64,000 nt of DNA. Source: Rhodospirillaceae bacterium (GTDB lineage Bacteria; Pseudomonadota; Alphaproteobacteria; Rhodospirillales; JABHCV01). Where the stretch lies: assembly GCA_018671895.1 (NCBI GenBank), contig JABHGV010000027.1, positions 1 through 64,000 of the forward strand. Reading direction: 5' to 3'. A program made the position numbers and the translations under genes. The stretch's first letter is position 1. Every line of letters starts with the position of its first letter. Below the pieces are notes generated by a model, which was not told where the DNA came from, searched no databases, and saw only the letters and a program-made list of their open reading frames with translations. Positions 25,729 to 35,480 of the stretch are shown here, in pieces.

Positions 25729-26894
25729 GGTTTGCTCCTTACGACGGCGTTGAGAATATCCATCGCTTCATCAACATGACTTTCGTCAATAATCAGGGGC
25801 GGCAACAGCCTGACCACATTGTCACCGGCACCGACCGTTAGCAGCCCGGCATCCTGCAGGGCCGATTTCAGGACGGCGGAATCGCCGACACATTTCAGGC
25901 CGATCATCAATCCGGCACCGCGGACGTCTTCGATGACGTCGGTATTTGCTTCGGCCATTTCGCGCAGCCGCTTCCACAGGGTTTCGGCAATCGCATCAAC
26001 ACGGTCCATAAAGCCCGGCTTCAGCATCACATCCAGAACTGCATTTGCCGTCGCCATGGCCAGCGGATTGCCGCCGAAGGTCGACCCATGGGTGCCCGCA
26101 GATAATGCCTGGGCTGCGTGTTCGGTCGCCACGCAGGCGCCGATTGGAAAACCGCCGCCGAGTCCCTTGGCCAAGGTCATGATATCGGGCGCGACATCAG
26201 CCCACTGATAGGCGAACAGCTTGCCGGTCCGCCCGAGCCCGGTCTGGACTTCGTCGAACATCAGCAGCAAGCCGAATTCATCGGCGATATCGCGCAGGCC
26301 TTTCAGGTAATCCATGCTGGCGGTGTGAATGCCGCCTTCGCCCTGCACCGGTTCGACCAGAATGCCCGCCGTCTGCTCGGTCACGGCGGCCCGCATTTCA
26401 TTCAAGTTGCCAAAGGCGACATGGTCGAAGCCATCGGGGATCGGCGCGAACCCGGCCATATGCTTTTCCTGGCCGCCGGCGGCGACCGTCGCCAGTGTGC
26501 GTCCTTGAAATCCATTGCTGGCCGCGATCACCCGGCAGCGTTCCGGATGGCCGTTGTCGCTGTGGAACTTGCGGATCATCTTCAGGCCACACTCCACGGC
26601 CTCGGCCCCGGAATTACAAAAGAACACCGTGTCGGCGAAGCTTTCGGCGACCAGCCTGGCGGCCAGGGTTTCCTGACCCGGAACCCGGTACAAATTCGAT
26701 GTATGCCAAAGCGTGCCAGCTTGCTCGCCCAACGCCTTGATCAGGTGCGGATGACAGTGGCCGAGGGAATTGACGGCAACGCCGGACGCAAAGTCCAGAT
26801 ACTGCCGACCGTCCTCGTCGAACAGATAGACGCCTTCGCCCCGCACGAAGGCGAGGTCGGCTCTGGCATAGGTTGGCATCACAACATCAATCAC
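25725..26894 (-). CDS. argD: Acetylornithine aminotransferase
   Basis: A 389-residue PLP enzyme for the fourth step of arginine synthesis, exchanging the amino group between acetylornithine and glutamate; it may also work in lysine synthesis with dapD/dapE. The PLP lysine lies in [14 protein letters not shown], with [12 protein letters not shown] before it and FGGNPLA after. The start is GTG at 26894 with GGAGAG seven bases before it; an ATG at 26879 is the alternative. argF follows with a 4-base overlap. Confidence 0.95.
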   Translation of the reverse strand: MIDVVMPTYARADLAFVRGEGVYLFDEDGRQYLDFASGVAVNSLGHCHPHLIKALGEQAGTLWHTSNLYRVPGQETLAARLVAESFADTVFFCNSGAEAVECGLKMIRKFHSDNGHPERCRVIAASNGFQGRTLATVAAGGQEKHMAGFAPIPDGFDHVAFGNLNEMRAAVTEQTAGILVEPVQGEGGIHTASMDYLKGLRDIADEFGLLLMFDEVQTGLGRTGKLFAYQWADVAPDIMTLAKGLGGGFPIGACVATEHAAQALSAGTHGSTFGGNPLAMATANAVLDVMLKPGFMDRVDAIAETLWKRLREMAEANTDVIEDVRGAGLMIGLKCVGDSAVLKSALQDAGLLTVGAGDNVVRLLPPLIIDESHVDEAMDILNAVVRSKP

Positions 26895-27029
26895 GGAATA
26901 CTCTCCGGTACAAAATTAATCAGTCTTGCGCGACGGAAAGCGGCCAAGTATCTGAATCTCGGGCGGAAAAGTCAATAAATATGCGGGCCGGAGGCCCGGG
27001 GGGAGGAACCGATGGAAGTGCTTGAGAAT

Positions 27030-27839
27030 TCAGGCCTTCAGTCGGTAACCGGACTTGAACATCTGTCGGCTCAACAACCACAAGGCGGCATTCACCCCGA
27101 CCATCACGGCGACGCCCAGGGTCGGGTCGCCATCGGACGTGCCGATAAAGCCATAACGGAAACCGTCAATCATATGGAAGAACGGATTGAACAGGGCCGC
27201 CGTCTGCACCGCGTCGGGCAATCGCTGGATCGAATAAAACGTGCCCGACAGGAACGACAACGGCGTAACCAGAAAGTTCGTCACCGCCGCGATGTGGTCG
27301 AACTTTTCCGACCAGATGCCGCCGATCACACCCAGCAGAGACAACATCAGCGAGGCGGCAAACCCGTGAAACAGAACATAGCCCGGATGGGTGATCTGGA
27401 ATGGCACGAACACGGACATGGCGGCAGCCACAACGCAGCCGATCAGCACGCCGCGCGACGCCCCGCCCATGGCGATGGCCAGGGTCAACTCATCGGCGGT
27501 AAACGGTGGCATCAGGGTGTCGACGATATTGCCCTGAACCTTGGCGATGACCAGCGACGACGAGGTGTTGGCGAAGGCATTCTGGGCGATCGACATCATG
27601 ATTAGGCCCGGTGCCAGAAATTCCAGAAACGGCACGCCGCCGACCATGCTGCCAGCACGTTCACCAATAGCCAACGAGAACACCGCAAGAAACAGCAGCG
27701 TGGTCACCACCGGCGCGATCATGGTCTGGGTATAGACCTTGGTAAAGCGCCTGACCTCGCGCAGGTACAAGGTCCACACGCCGAGCCAGTTGCCAGGCTT
27801 TGCAACAAAATCGAGGTTTGCTTTAAAAGTGTTATTCAT
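27030..27839 (-). CDS. ABC-2 type transporter permease
   Basis: A 269-residue inner-membrane permease with six helices of the ABC-2 class (LFLAVFSLAIG, FLEFLAPGLIMMSIAQNAF, LPDAVQTAALFNPFFHMIDGFR near the end). Such permeases export drugs, lipids or polysaccharides with a separate ATPase. The ATPase subunit is not adjacent, so it must lie elsewhere. ATG at 27839 is preferred over the longer frame. Divergent from recX. Confidence 0.85.
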   Translation of the reverse strand: MNNTFKANLDFVAKPGNWLGVWTLYLREVRRFTKVYTQTMIAPVVTTLLFLAVFSLAIGERAGSMVGGVPFLEFLAPGLIMMSIAQNAFANTSSSLVIAKVQGNIVDTLMPPFTADELTLAIAMGGASRGVLIGCVVAAAMSVFVPFQITHPGYVLFHGFAASLMLSLLGVIGGIWSEKFDHIAAVTNFLVTPLSFLSGTFYSIQRLPDAVQTAALFNPFFHMIDGFRYGFIGTSDGDPTLGVAVMVGVNAALWLLSRQMFKSGYRLKA

Positions 27840-27887
27840 CAGGTTGTTATATAAGCACACACGGTCGCGTTGCTATAAAAAGTCACA

Positions 27888-28457
27888 ATGGACAAAAAAA
27901 CCGCCCGAAAAAAACCGCGCAAGGCGACCCAGACGTCGCTGGAAAACGCCGCGCTTTATTATCTTGAGCGCTTCGCCACCTCTGCGGAGAACTTGCGCGA
28001 TGTGCTGATGCGCCGCGTCGAGCGTTCTGTGCGCCATCACGACACGGACCCCCACGAAGGGGCGGCTTTCGTCGATGCGCTGATCGTGCGTTATCTGGAG
28101 TGCGGGCTGCTTGACGACTTGGCCTTCGCCCGCACCCAGGCCGCATCCATGAACCGGCGCGGCAAATCGATCCGCGCCATCCGCGCACGCCTGATGCAAA
28201 AACGGGTTTCCAGCGCCGATATCGACGACGCCGTTGAAGCGCTGGCCCAGGAAACGCCGTCGCCCGATCTTGCCGCCGCCATCGCCTATGCAAAGAAACG
28301 GCGGCTGGGACCATGGCGAACGCGGGAAAAAGACGAGGACGGGCGGGAAAAGGAATTGGCGGCGTTGGCCCGTTCGGGCTTTTCCTATAGCATTGCGCGG
28401 CTGATCGTCGAGACCGAAGATACAGCCGATATTGAAGCCGAACTTGAGCGGAGCTGA
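27888..28457 (+). CDS. recX: RecX family regulatory protein
   Basis: A 189-residue, Arg/Lys-rich protein with RecX repeats of three helices (for example ENAALYYLERFATSAENLRD and LMRRV, YLECGLLDDLAFARTQA). RecX binds RecA filaments and limits their growth. It is not next to recA here, as in many alphaproteobacteria. mscS follows ten bases later. Confidence 0.85.
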   Translation: MDKKTARKKPRKATQTSLENAALYYLERFATSAENLRDVLMRRVERSVRHHDTDPHEGAAFVDALIVRYLECGLLDDLAFARTQAASMNRRGKSIRAIRARLMQKRVSSADIDDAVEALAQETPSPDLAAAIAYAKKRRLGPWRTREKDEDGREKELAALARSGFSYSIARLIVETEDTADIEAELERS

Positions 28458-28466
28458 GCTAAGCAT

Positions 28467-29618
28467 ATGGATCAACTGACACACTTCTGGGGGCTTGTTG
28501 TCGACGTTTGGGAAACCGGCGTATTCGGCGTCGATATCTCGCGCATCCTGATCGCCGCAGGCATTTTTCTGGCCTTTTTGCTGGTTCGCCATCTGCTCAC
28601 CCGCTTCGTCATCAATACATTGAAGGCCCTGACCAAAAGGACCAAAACCGGGCTCGATGACGCCGCCATTGATACCCTGGAAGAGCCACTGCGGCTGATC
28701 CCGATCATTTTGGGCGCGTTTTTCGTGTTCGAGTATCTGGAACTGTCGGGAGCCTTTTCGACCATTGCCGATAACATCGTCCGCTCGCTGATCGCCTTTT
28801 GCATCTTCTGGGGATTTTTAAGGCTGGTAACGCCGCTGAGCGTGGTGCTGACGAAGCTGGAAAAAGTCTTTACCGCCGCCATGGTCGACTGGTTGGTCAA
28901 GGCGGTTCGCGCAGCCCTGATATTCATCGGGGCGGCGACCATTCTGCAAATCTGGGGGATCGAGGTCGGGCCCATTCTGGCTGGACTGGGACTGTTCGGC
29001 GTCGCCGTCGCGCTGGGCGCACAGGACCTGTTCAAGAACCTGATCGCCGGTATTTTGATCATCGCCGAAAAACGCTTCAACAAGGGTGACTGGATCAAGG
29101 TTGACGGCACGGTTGAGGGCACGGTGGAAACCATCGGCTTCAGGTCAACCGTGGTGCGCCGGTTCGACAAGGCGCCGGTGTATGTTCCCAACACGAAACT
29201 GTCGGATTCAGCGGTCACCAACTTCACCGCAATGACCCACCGCCGCATCTATTGGCAGATCGGCATCGAATACCGCGCCAGCGTCGATCAGCTGCGCCAG
29301 GTCCGCGACGGCATCGAAGCCTATGTATTGGAAAACGACGCATTCGCCAAGCCACCCGCCGTGCCGCTGTTCGTGCGCATCGACAAGTTTTCCGACAGTT
29401 CCATCGACATCATGCTGTATTGCTTCACCCGGACTACCGATTGGGGCAAGTGGTTGGAAATAAAAGAAGAACTTGCCTACGCCATCAAGGATATTGTCGA
29501 GGGCGCCGGGTGTGGCTTTGCCTTTCCCAGCCAATCCCTATATGTGGAGGCGATGCCCGCTGAGGAGCCGGAAGTTTTTCAACCCCCTGAAACCAAGAAA
29601 CGCGAGAAGCAATCATGA
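28467..29618 (+). CDS. Mechanosensitive ion channel, MscS family
   Basis: A 383-residue channel opening on osmotic shock. Several N-terminal membrane helices precede the pore helix and the MscS core: LAGLGLFGVAVALGAQDLFKNL, then the beta domain with KGDWIKVDGTVEGTVETIGFRST and VYVPNTKLSDSAVTNF. It is longer than E. coli MscS by extra N-terminal helices. The stop overlaps the start of the ArsC-like gene by four bases. Confidence 0.93.
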   Translation: MDQLTHFWGLVVDVWETGVFGVDISRILIAAGIFLAFLLVRHLLTRFVINTLKALTKRTKTGLDDAAIDTLEEPLRLIPIILGAFFVFEYLELSGAFSTIADNIVRSLIAFCIFWGFLRLVTPLSVVLTKLEKVFTAAMVDWLVKAVRAALIFIGAATILQIWGIEVGPILAGLGLFGVAVALGAQDLFKNLIAGILIIAEKRFNKGDWIKVDGTVEGTVETIGFRSTVVRRFDKAPVYVPNTKLSDSAVTNFTAMTHRRIYWQIGIEYRASVDQLRQVRDGIEAYVLENDAFAKPPAVPLFVRIDKFSDSSIDIMLYCFTRTTDWGKWLEIKEELAYAIKDIVEGAGCGFAFPSQSLYVEAMPAEEPEVFQPPETKKREKQS

Positions 29619-29956
29619 CCGTGACCATTTACCACAACCCACGCTGTTCCAAATCCCGCACCACCTTGCAGGTGCTGGAAGACAAGGGCATCAAGGCGAA
29701 CGTCGTCGAATACCTGACGACACCGCCCGATGCGGCTGAATTGAAGAACATTCTGAAAATGCTGGGCATGTCGCCGCGCGAACTGCTGCGTAAAAAGGAA
29801 GCCAAGGAAGCCGGGCTTGACGATCCCGCCCTTGAAGGCGACGCGCTGATCGCCGCCATGGTCGCCAATCCCATCGTAATAGAGCGCCCGATTGTGGTTT
29901 CCGGCGGCAAGGCAAAGATCGGCCGCCCACCAGAAGGCGTTTTGGAGATACTATAA
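29615..29956 (+). CDS. ArsC/YffB-type thioredoxin-fold reductase
   Basis: A 113-residue thioredoxin-fold protein of the ArsC (glutaredoxin-type arsenate reductase) family: HNPRCSKSRTTL holds the catalytic Cys; ERPIVVSGGKAKIGRPPE is the C-terminal hallmark. Reduces arsenate using glutathione/glutaredoxin in characterised members, but several relatives have no arsenate activity. It starts in an ATGA overlap with mscS. No arsenic pump or ArsR lies nearby, so arsenate reduction is uncertain. Confidence 0.85.
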   Translation: MTVTIYHNPRCSKSRTTLQVLEDKGIKANVVEYLTTPPDAAELKNILKMLGMSPRELLRKKEAKEAGLDDPALEGDALIAAMVANPIVIERPIVVSGGKAKIGRPPEGVLEIL

Positions 29957-29971
29957 ATTCTGTCGAAATTA

Positions 29972-30007
29972 AAACCTGGCTTCCAGAGGCCGCGCCACGT
30001 AGTGCGA
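29972..30007 (+). repeat. Dispersed repeat, copy B
   Basis: Shares AAAACCTGGCTTCCAGAGG and the following CCGCGCCACG with copy A at 13787 and, inverted, with copies at 51352-51437. It lies just after the stop of the ArsC-like gene. No tandem hairpin units follow here. Confidence 0.8.
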
Positions 30008-30100
30008 CAACAAATGACAACGTTTTGTTTACCATAATGCCCGTAAACTGCATGGGCGTTGTATGATCGGGGCAATTTGTCGCCCAAAGGGTAAGGTTCG

Positions 30101-31888
30101 TTGAAAAAAACCGAGCGCAAATACAAGAACGGCGAGCTGGTCTTTCGCGAAAGCGAGGCCTCATCATCGGTGTTTGTTGTCGTTAAAGGCAATGTCGAAC
30201 TGACAAAGTCGGGCGAAATGGGCTCGGTGATGCTGGCGATGCTGGGACCTGACGAAATGTTCGGTGAAATGGGCATTTTAGATAAAAGCAGGCGCAGCGC
30301 CACGGCAACCGCCGTCGGCACGGTCGTTCTGGAAGAAACATCGCGCGACGACTTCATGGATGCGCTGAGCAACGAGCCAGGGCTCGCAAAAGAAGTCATG
30401 GCCAAGCTGGTCGAGCGCTTACGCGCCGCCAACGAACGTCTGGCCCACCCGACAACCGTCGAGAAGCCGACAAAATCTGGTGGCGGGTCGATGTTCGAAT
30501 TGATCCGGCGAATGGTGTCATCGGGTGGCAGCAGTAGCGACAGAATAGAAATCCGGGTCGCGCCGTTGTTCGGTGAAGAACCGGGCGCTGCTGAAGCGCA
30601 AACAAAACACGTCGTTCAGTCCCTGGGCAAACGCAAGCATATCCGCGTTCGGGCGCAAAAGAAAATGCCGGACATTGATCCGGAATTGCACCCCGACGAC
30701 AGGATGCGGGCCATCATCAAGACCGCCCACGAAATTCTTGCCGACACCAACAGCGACCTGATGATCTGGGGCGACATTCCGCCGCCGGGCACGACCATCC
30801 ACCTGCATTTCATTTCCGCCGTAACTGACGACGACGACCGGCCGGGCTGCATGCTGCCAATGTCGATACTGACGCTGCCGGTCGGCTATGGACCGGAATT
30901 GGCCGAACTGTTGCTTGCCGTGGCGCTGGCCGCAACGGTCAGCAAGAACGAAGACAAGCGGATAAAAATATCCCAGTCCCTGTCAGAAGCCCTGTACGCC
31001 GCCATGCCTGCCGTACAGAGCCTGCCCCATGACCTGACGACGCGCGAACGGTCGGCCATTCAGATGTGTTACGGCAACGCCGTTGCCACCATGGCCGCCC
31101 AGCGCGGCACCGCTGATTTATATCAGGTCGCCGCCCAGACCTATCGCGCGGCGCTGGATACCCTGCAACGCGACGATAATCCGCTGGACTGGGCGATGAC
31201 CAACAAACATCTGGGTGCCGTGTTGCAGGCCATGTCCGAACGCAACGGCGGAGCCGAGGCCCTGGCCGGAGCCGCCGAAGCCTTCGCCGCCGCACTGGAA
31301 GTCTTCACCCGCAGCGCCTTTCCGGTGCAATGGGCATCCATTCAGAACCGCCTTGGCGTGGTCCTTTTTAAAATCGACCTGAAGGGCAATCAGGGCGAGA
31401 TGATCAAGGAGTCCCTGAACGCTTTCCAGGCCGCTGTGCAGGTCTTTACCCGCACCGAGTATCCCGACCGCTGGGCCGAGGTCATGAACAATTTTGCGCA
31501 AGCCGCCCAGGTGTTAGGCGAGCAGCTTCACAACGCGGAAGTCCTGGAAAAGGCGACCGAGGCCTGCCGCGGGGCGCTGGAAATCAGAACCCGTGAAAAA
31601 GGGCCGGTGCTGTGGGCGGCGACCCAGAATAACTTAGGATCAGGATTGTTCCTGCTTGGCAAACTGAACGAAGACGATGATGACTTACGAGGCGCTGCCG
31701 AGGCCTTTGCCAAGGCCGTTGAAGTCTATCGGGAATTCAGCTTGAACCGGCTGGCGCGCGTCGCCGAAAAAAATCTGGCCCGTGTGACCGATGAAATTGA
31801 ACAGCAGACAACGCCGCAATCGACCAAGGGAAATGAAATTCCTGAATTGCACTGGGAAGCAGAAGACGAGAACAAGAAGTCCGGCTAG
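30101..31888 (+). CDS. Cyclic-nucleotide-binding-like domain plus TPR-like repeats
   Basis: A 595-residue cytoplasmic protein starting at TTG 30101 (preceded by AAGG and GTAAGG). Residues 1-110 are a CRP-like sensor fold: FRESEASSSVFVVVKG, EMFGEMGILD and RRSATATA, the last two being the phosphate-cassette region, but with no DNA-binding helix. Residues about 150-280 form an alpha/beta domain with ADTNSDLMIWGDI. The C-terminal half is a series of helical repeats (EALAGAAEAFAAALEVF, AATQNNLG) like those of TPR-protein oligomers. No known family covers the whole. No neighbour points to a function; it probably acts as a nucleotide-gated scaffold. Confidence 0.82.
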   Translation: MKKTERKYKNGELVFRESEASSSVFVVVKGNVELTKSGEMGSVMLAMLGPDEMFGEMGILDKSRRSATATAVGTVVLEETSRDDFMDALSNEPGLAKEVMAKLVERLRAANERLAHPTTVEKPTKSGGGSMFELIRRMVSSGGSSSDRIEIRVAPLFGEEPGAAEAQTKHVVQSLGKRKHIRVRAQKKMPDIDPELHPDDRMRAIIKTAHEILADTNSDLMIWGDIPPPGTTIHLHFISAVTDDDDRPGCMLPMSILTLPVGYGPELAELLLAVALAATVSKNEDKRIKISQSLSEALYAAMPAVQSLPHDLTTRERSAIQMCYGNAVATMAAQRGTADLYQVAAQTYRAALDTLQRDDNPLDWAMTNKHLGAVLQAMSERNGGAEALAGAAEAFAAALEVFTRSAFPVQWASIQNRLGVVLFKIDLKGNQGEMIKESLNAFQAAVQVFTRTEYPDRWAEVMNNFAQAAQVLGEQLHNAEVLEKATEACRGALEIRTREKGPVLWAATQNNLGSGLFLLGKLNEDDDDLRGAAEAFAKAVEVYREFSLNRLARVAEKNLARVTDEIEQQTTPQSTKGNEIPELHWEAEDENKKSG

Positions 31889-31897
31889 ATATTCAAT

Positions 31898-32269
31898 TTA
31901 GTTTCGGCCCGGCCTGAACTTGGCCACATAGACCCGACAATTTGAATAACCGTCATTAAAGAAGTGATAGGTGACGTTGCCTTTGGCCAGCCCCTTGGGG
32001 TCACGCAAGTTCCAGTTTTTCATCGCGATCCCGGTTACCCCCCGACCATCCTTGCCGATGTATCCGATTCTGAGGTTCTGGACCTTTACCTGATTGAACT
32101 GACTGCGCTGACACGCATCAGACAGGGCACCATTGATCAGCCCGACCTGCCACATGGGGTACTTCGAGCTGGCATATTTTCCCGCGTCGGCTGAATGAGT
32201 GCCCGCCAACAACATCGTCAGCGCCATCAGCCACAGCGGTCGTTTTATCAATAATGCCTTCTTTATCAT
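31898..32269 (-). CDS. Small secreted protein, unknown function
   Basis: A 123-residue protein with a signal peptide (LWLMALTMLLAGTHSADA) and a mature part of about 94 residues with two Cys (SDACQRS and YSNCRVYV). Many aromatic and Lys residues, no recognised domain. It is convergent with the cAMP-binding-like gene and probably monocistronic; a weak relation to DUF-type periplasmic proteins cannot be excluded. Confidence 0.68.
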   Translation of the reverse strand: MIKKALLIKRPLWLMALTMLLAGTHSADAGKYASSKYPMWQVGLINGALSDACQRSQFNQVKVQNLRIGYIGKDGRGVTGIAMKNWNLRDPKGLAKGNVTYHFFNDGYSNCRVYVAKFRPGRN

Positions 32270-32319
32270 GGCCCTAGCCTATCATCTTCACAGATAAATG
32301 CAAAAAAAGGGCGGCGAGG

Positions 32320-32934
32320 CTACCGGCCCGCGCGACCAAGATAGGAATAGGTCAGCATCCGTGGGCCTTGCACCAGATGGCCCGTTTCGAGCTGATGCAG
32401 GTCGAAACCTGCCTCGCGGACAAGCCCATCTATGTCGCGATTCAGATGACACCCCCCGGCACAACGACCCCACAGGCCATCGAGCCGGTCCTGCCAAGCC
32501 TGCACTTTCGGGTCCGGCGAACGCCCGTGTTCGATGAACAGCAACTCGCCGCCGGGCTTGAGCACACGCCGCATTTCCTTCAACGCCGCCCCGACATCGC
32601 CAATGGAACACATGGTCCAGGTCGTCAGCACGGTATCGAAGCTTTTATCATCAAACGGAATGTCTTCGGCCCCGCGGGCGACGAAATCCAGGTTGAAAGA
32701 AGTCCCGACGTTATTTTTCTCGGCTATGGAAAGTAGTTCAGGCGATGCATCCAGCCCCGTTACCGCATCGACGCCAGCGCCGTAGAACGGCAAGTTCAAA
32801 CCGGAACCGAGCCCGACCTCGAGAACCCTGCCCCGGGCCTGGGGCACCAGTTCGGCGCGCAGCCGCGCCAGATCGCGACTGCGCATGACCAGGTGCAAAA
32901 TCCGCGGCAGGATATGTTTTTCATAGACGCCCAT
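32320..32934 (-). CDS. Class I SAM-dependent methyltransferase (UbiE/METTL7-like)
   Basis: A 204-residue Rossmann methyltransferase with VLEVGLGSGLNLPFY (SAM motif I), GLDASPEL, DKSFDTVLTTWTMCSI and LKPGGELLFIEHG. The start MGVYEKHILPRILHL matches a group related to eukaryotic METTL7 thiol methyltransferases, so the substrate is probably a small lipophilic or thiol compound, unproven. The ATG at 32934 is preferred; the frame extends to 32961. Confidence 0.88.
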   Translation of the reverse strand: MGVYEKHILPRILHLVMRSRDLARLRAELVPQARGRVLEVGLGSGLNLPFYGAGVDAVTGLDASPELLSIAEKNNVGTSFNLDFVARGAEDIPFDDKSFDTVLTTWTMCSIGDVGAALKEMRRVLKPGGELLFIEHGRSPDPKVQAWQDRLDGLWGRCAGGCHLNRDIDGLVREAGFDLHQLETGHLVQGPRMLTYSYLGRAGR

Positions 32935-33035
32935 AAGACCGTATTGTACCCACAACGCCATTCAAGGGGGACATTGCTTTACATCATGACGAGGCTTTCC
33001 CGCCATACCTTCGGCACAAACAACGAGGCGCCACT

Positions 33036-34985
33036 TTGTTAGGGCTGATTTATTATTCCCTTATTGCTGCGGGGCTTGGCTGCCTGGCACCCATATCGCT
33101 TCGATCAGGCATGGCGGCGACGGGTATTCGTTTTTCCCTGGGCTATGCCCTGATGGTTATTGTCGTTTATGTCAGCCATATCCTTTTAGGCCTTTCGTTC
33201 GGCATAACACTTGCCGTCACCATGGCCCTCAGCGTCGCCGGGATCGTTGCTGAAACAAGACGACAAGGCGGCCATTCGGCATGGCGCGAATTGGTTGTCC
33301 ATCCTGCATTCATTCTTATTCTGGCCGGTGCAGGGGCAATCGCGCTTAACGGCGGCATTGGCTATCTTCCGTATGGCAACGACGAATTCAGTCACTGGCT
33401 GGCGACACCACAGATAATTCATCTTAGTGGCAGTTGGGCCGCCGTCGTTGATACGCTCGTTTTACCATTCTATACGCCGGGCTGGCAGTTAACCTTGCTA
33501 ATGCCGTGGCAACTGCTGGGTAATGAAGACCTTGGTATGTCGGCGGCTGCGCCTTTTGTATTACACGTCACGGTCATAGCGTTGGTCTATGACATCGTTG
33601 TTTTCCAGTTGCGTCAACGGACGCAAATGACTCAAGTCCTGGCGACGCTCGCGGCATGGGCATTCGTGCTGCTTTTCATGACCGCAGAAGCTATGGGACG
33701 TCTGTGGACGTACACGCTGCTCATAGAACAGCCGCAAATTTATTCCTATGTGGCAGTGTTGCTTACGGTCTACGCAGCACAATCCAGCGAACAAAATCGT
33801 AAGACCCTTTATGGTGTTGCTGGAATTATTCTTGCCTCGGCTTATTTATATAAAGCCGCAGCCATGACTTTTATCCCGGCAGTTATCGGGGCCGCCTGTA
33901 TCGTTTTATTACTTCAAAAAAAGAATTTTCAAGATCAGATCAAAGATAACTTGGTGATGACGGGGCTGCTGGTCGGACCAATCCTGATCGCCATTTATTC
34001 ATGGTCTGCAACCATTCAGTCCAGCGCGTGTTCTCCCTTCTCCCTTTCCAGCGCCCAGATAGACCAGGTTGCCAGCCTTGACTGGACAGGACTCGCTGTC
34101 CGCTTTTTCTCTGAAGTCGGCACATATGTCGTTGGCTATAAATCAGTCCTGACGGTTGCTGCCAGCCTTGGCTTCATCGGAGCTTTCGCCTTGGGCAAAT
34201 ACCGGGCGGCGCTGATGACGATCCTGTTATTTGCGGGTTATCTTTTGGCCTTGTACCTGTATCACCTGACCTGTCTTGGCTCTTATTATTTTGAGCAACT
34301 GGCTTCGATACCCCGCTTCACCAGGGTCCCATTACAGGTGTTTCATGCCCTGGGCCTTGTCATGCTGCTTGATGTAGCACTTTCAATATTCTTCAGGACA
34401 AAAGGGAGCCTGAATGATGCTGGCGGGAACCTTCTCGGCCGTTCCTGGGTTATGACAGGGCTAGCGGCAGTCGTTATTATTTTGGGAATATGGCAAGCAC
34501 GGCAAATCCACAATACCGTCATCGATACAACAACGCGCGCGCATCAAAGTATAGATCCACGGATTAATGAAATGCGCATGGCCGCAAATAAAATCGAAGC
34601 CTTAAGGGACAATACATTTCCCGATACGCCTGTATTAACGATCCTGTCTCAGGGAGACGATAATGCCGTCATTGATTATGCGCGATTTTTTGCCATGGGC
34701 TACGAAGATGGGAAAAGGGCTCCGCGTTTTCTTGTATCTTATGAGACAAGTTGGGCACCGGATAAAAAGAATGTCTGGCAAACGCAAGCGAGTATGGACG
34801 AGGCCGTTCAATATTTATCGCGGTCCGACATAATCTGGCCGATTGCTCTCGATCCCTGGCTTACGGACGTTTTGGCGCAAATTGTCCCTGATGCTGAATG
34901 CCTGAACAGCTTGCCTGACAAGGCATTAATTCGGGAAACGTCGCGCCCGGGTAGCATCCGGTATCAATGCATCGATAAACACTGA
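33036..34985 (+). CDS. Large polytopic membrane protein, lower GC, GT-C-like
   Basis: A 649-residue protein with a dozen or more hydrophobic helices, then a soluble region of about 160 residues at the C terminus. A conserved-looking YGNDEFSHWLATPQ loop after the third helix has an acidic pair (NDE), as in GT-C glycosyltransferases and oligosaccharide transferase relatives, which is suggestive only. TTG at 33036 with GAGG nine bases before it starts the frame. Codon use is noticeably less GC-rich (near 50 percent against about 60 in neighbours), with TTA and AAA codons, consistent with recent acquisition. No family was recognised. Confidence 0.7.
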   Translation: MLGLIYYSLIAAGLGCLAPISLRSGMAATGIRFSLGYALMVIVVYVSHILLGLSFGITLAVTMALSVAGIVAETRRQGGHSAWRELVVHPAFILILAGAGAIALNGGIGYLPYGNDEFSHWLATPQIIHLSGSWAAVVDTLVLPFYTPGWQLTLLMPWQLLGNEDLGMSAAAPFVLHVTVIALVYDIVVFQLRQRTQMTQVLATLAAWAFVLLFMTAEAMGRLWTYTLLIEQPQIYSYVAVLLTVYAAQSSEQNRKTLYGVAGIILASAYLYKAAAMTFIPAVIGAACIVLLLQKKNFQDQIKDNLVMTGLLVGPILIAIYSWSATIQSSACSPFSLSSAQIDQVASLDWTGLAVRFFSEVGTYVVGYKSVLTVAASLGFIGAFALGKYRAALMTILLFAGYLLALYLYHLTCLGSYYFEQLASIPRFTRVPLQVFHALGLVMLLDVALSIFFRTKGSLNDAGGNLLGRSWVMTGLAAVVIILGIWQARQIHNTVIDTTTRAHQSIDPRINEMRMAANKIEALRDNTFPDTPVLTILSQGDDNAVIDYARFFAMGYEDGKRAPRFLVSYETSWAPDKKNVWQTQASMDEAVQYLSRSDIIWPIALDPWLTDVLAQIVPDAECLNSLPDKALIRETSRPGSIRYQCIDKH

Positions 34986-35032
34986 CGGGAAGACCCGGAG
35001 GGTTCTGTATACCTTGTATTTGGGGGGGGAAG

Positions 35033-35109
35033 TGGCGCACCCGGAGAGACTCGAACTCCCAACCTTCTGATTCGTAGTCAGATGCTCTATCCAATTGAGC
35101 TACGGGTGC
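35033..35109 (-). tRNA. tRNA-Arg (anticodon ACG)
   Basis: Minus-strand cloverleaf: acceptor GCACCCG with CGGGTGC, anticodon loop CTACGAA giving ACG, T-loop TTCGAGT, encoded CCA at 35033-35035. The gene lies just downstream of the lower-GC membrane protein. Confidence 0.95.
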
Positions 35110-35480
35110 CCTGCTGTTCCAGCATCCGACACTTTGTTGGCAACCCGATACCAAGGGCCGATTTTGCAAAGACGTCACAAACCGTGTGCTGAGAGCGCGC
35201 ATGAGATATCGCGTAGGCGACCAAATGGCAATAGAAAACATCACCCTTGTACACCCGGTTGCACCCGTATTTCTGAATCCCGATGCCACCTTGTGTTTTT
35301 GACGAACACAGAGTGCATGAAAATAGGTTCTTGTCGCACCTATATACTTTGAGTAATATCCTGAAACATAAGGTTTATGGGGAACCAATATTTCATCAAA
35401 TGTGAAATAATCATCGCGTTTCTACGCACATTGCGTTATCCACAGATAATTGCTTTGCAAACAAAGGGCTCGTTCGCCAA
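35110..35480 (+). other. 371-base gene-free region upstream of the lipoprotein gene
   Basis: No convincing gene. It contains an inverted repeat ATTTCA-N7-TGAAAT at 35390-35408 and a GC-poor stretch towards the 3' end, probably the promoter of the lipoprotein gene at 35481 and a leader region. Confidence 0.5.

Noticed and set aside
26118-26978. 286-codon plus-strand frame opposite argD
   Set aside because: Antisense shadow; argD is supported by PLP motifs and a Shine-Dalgarno.
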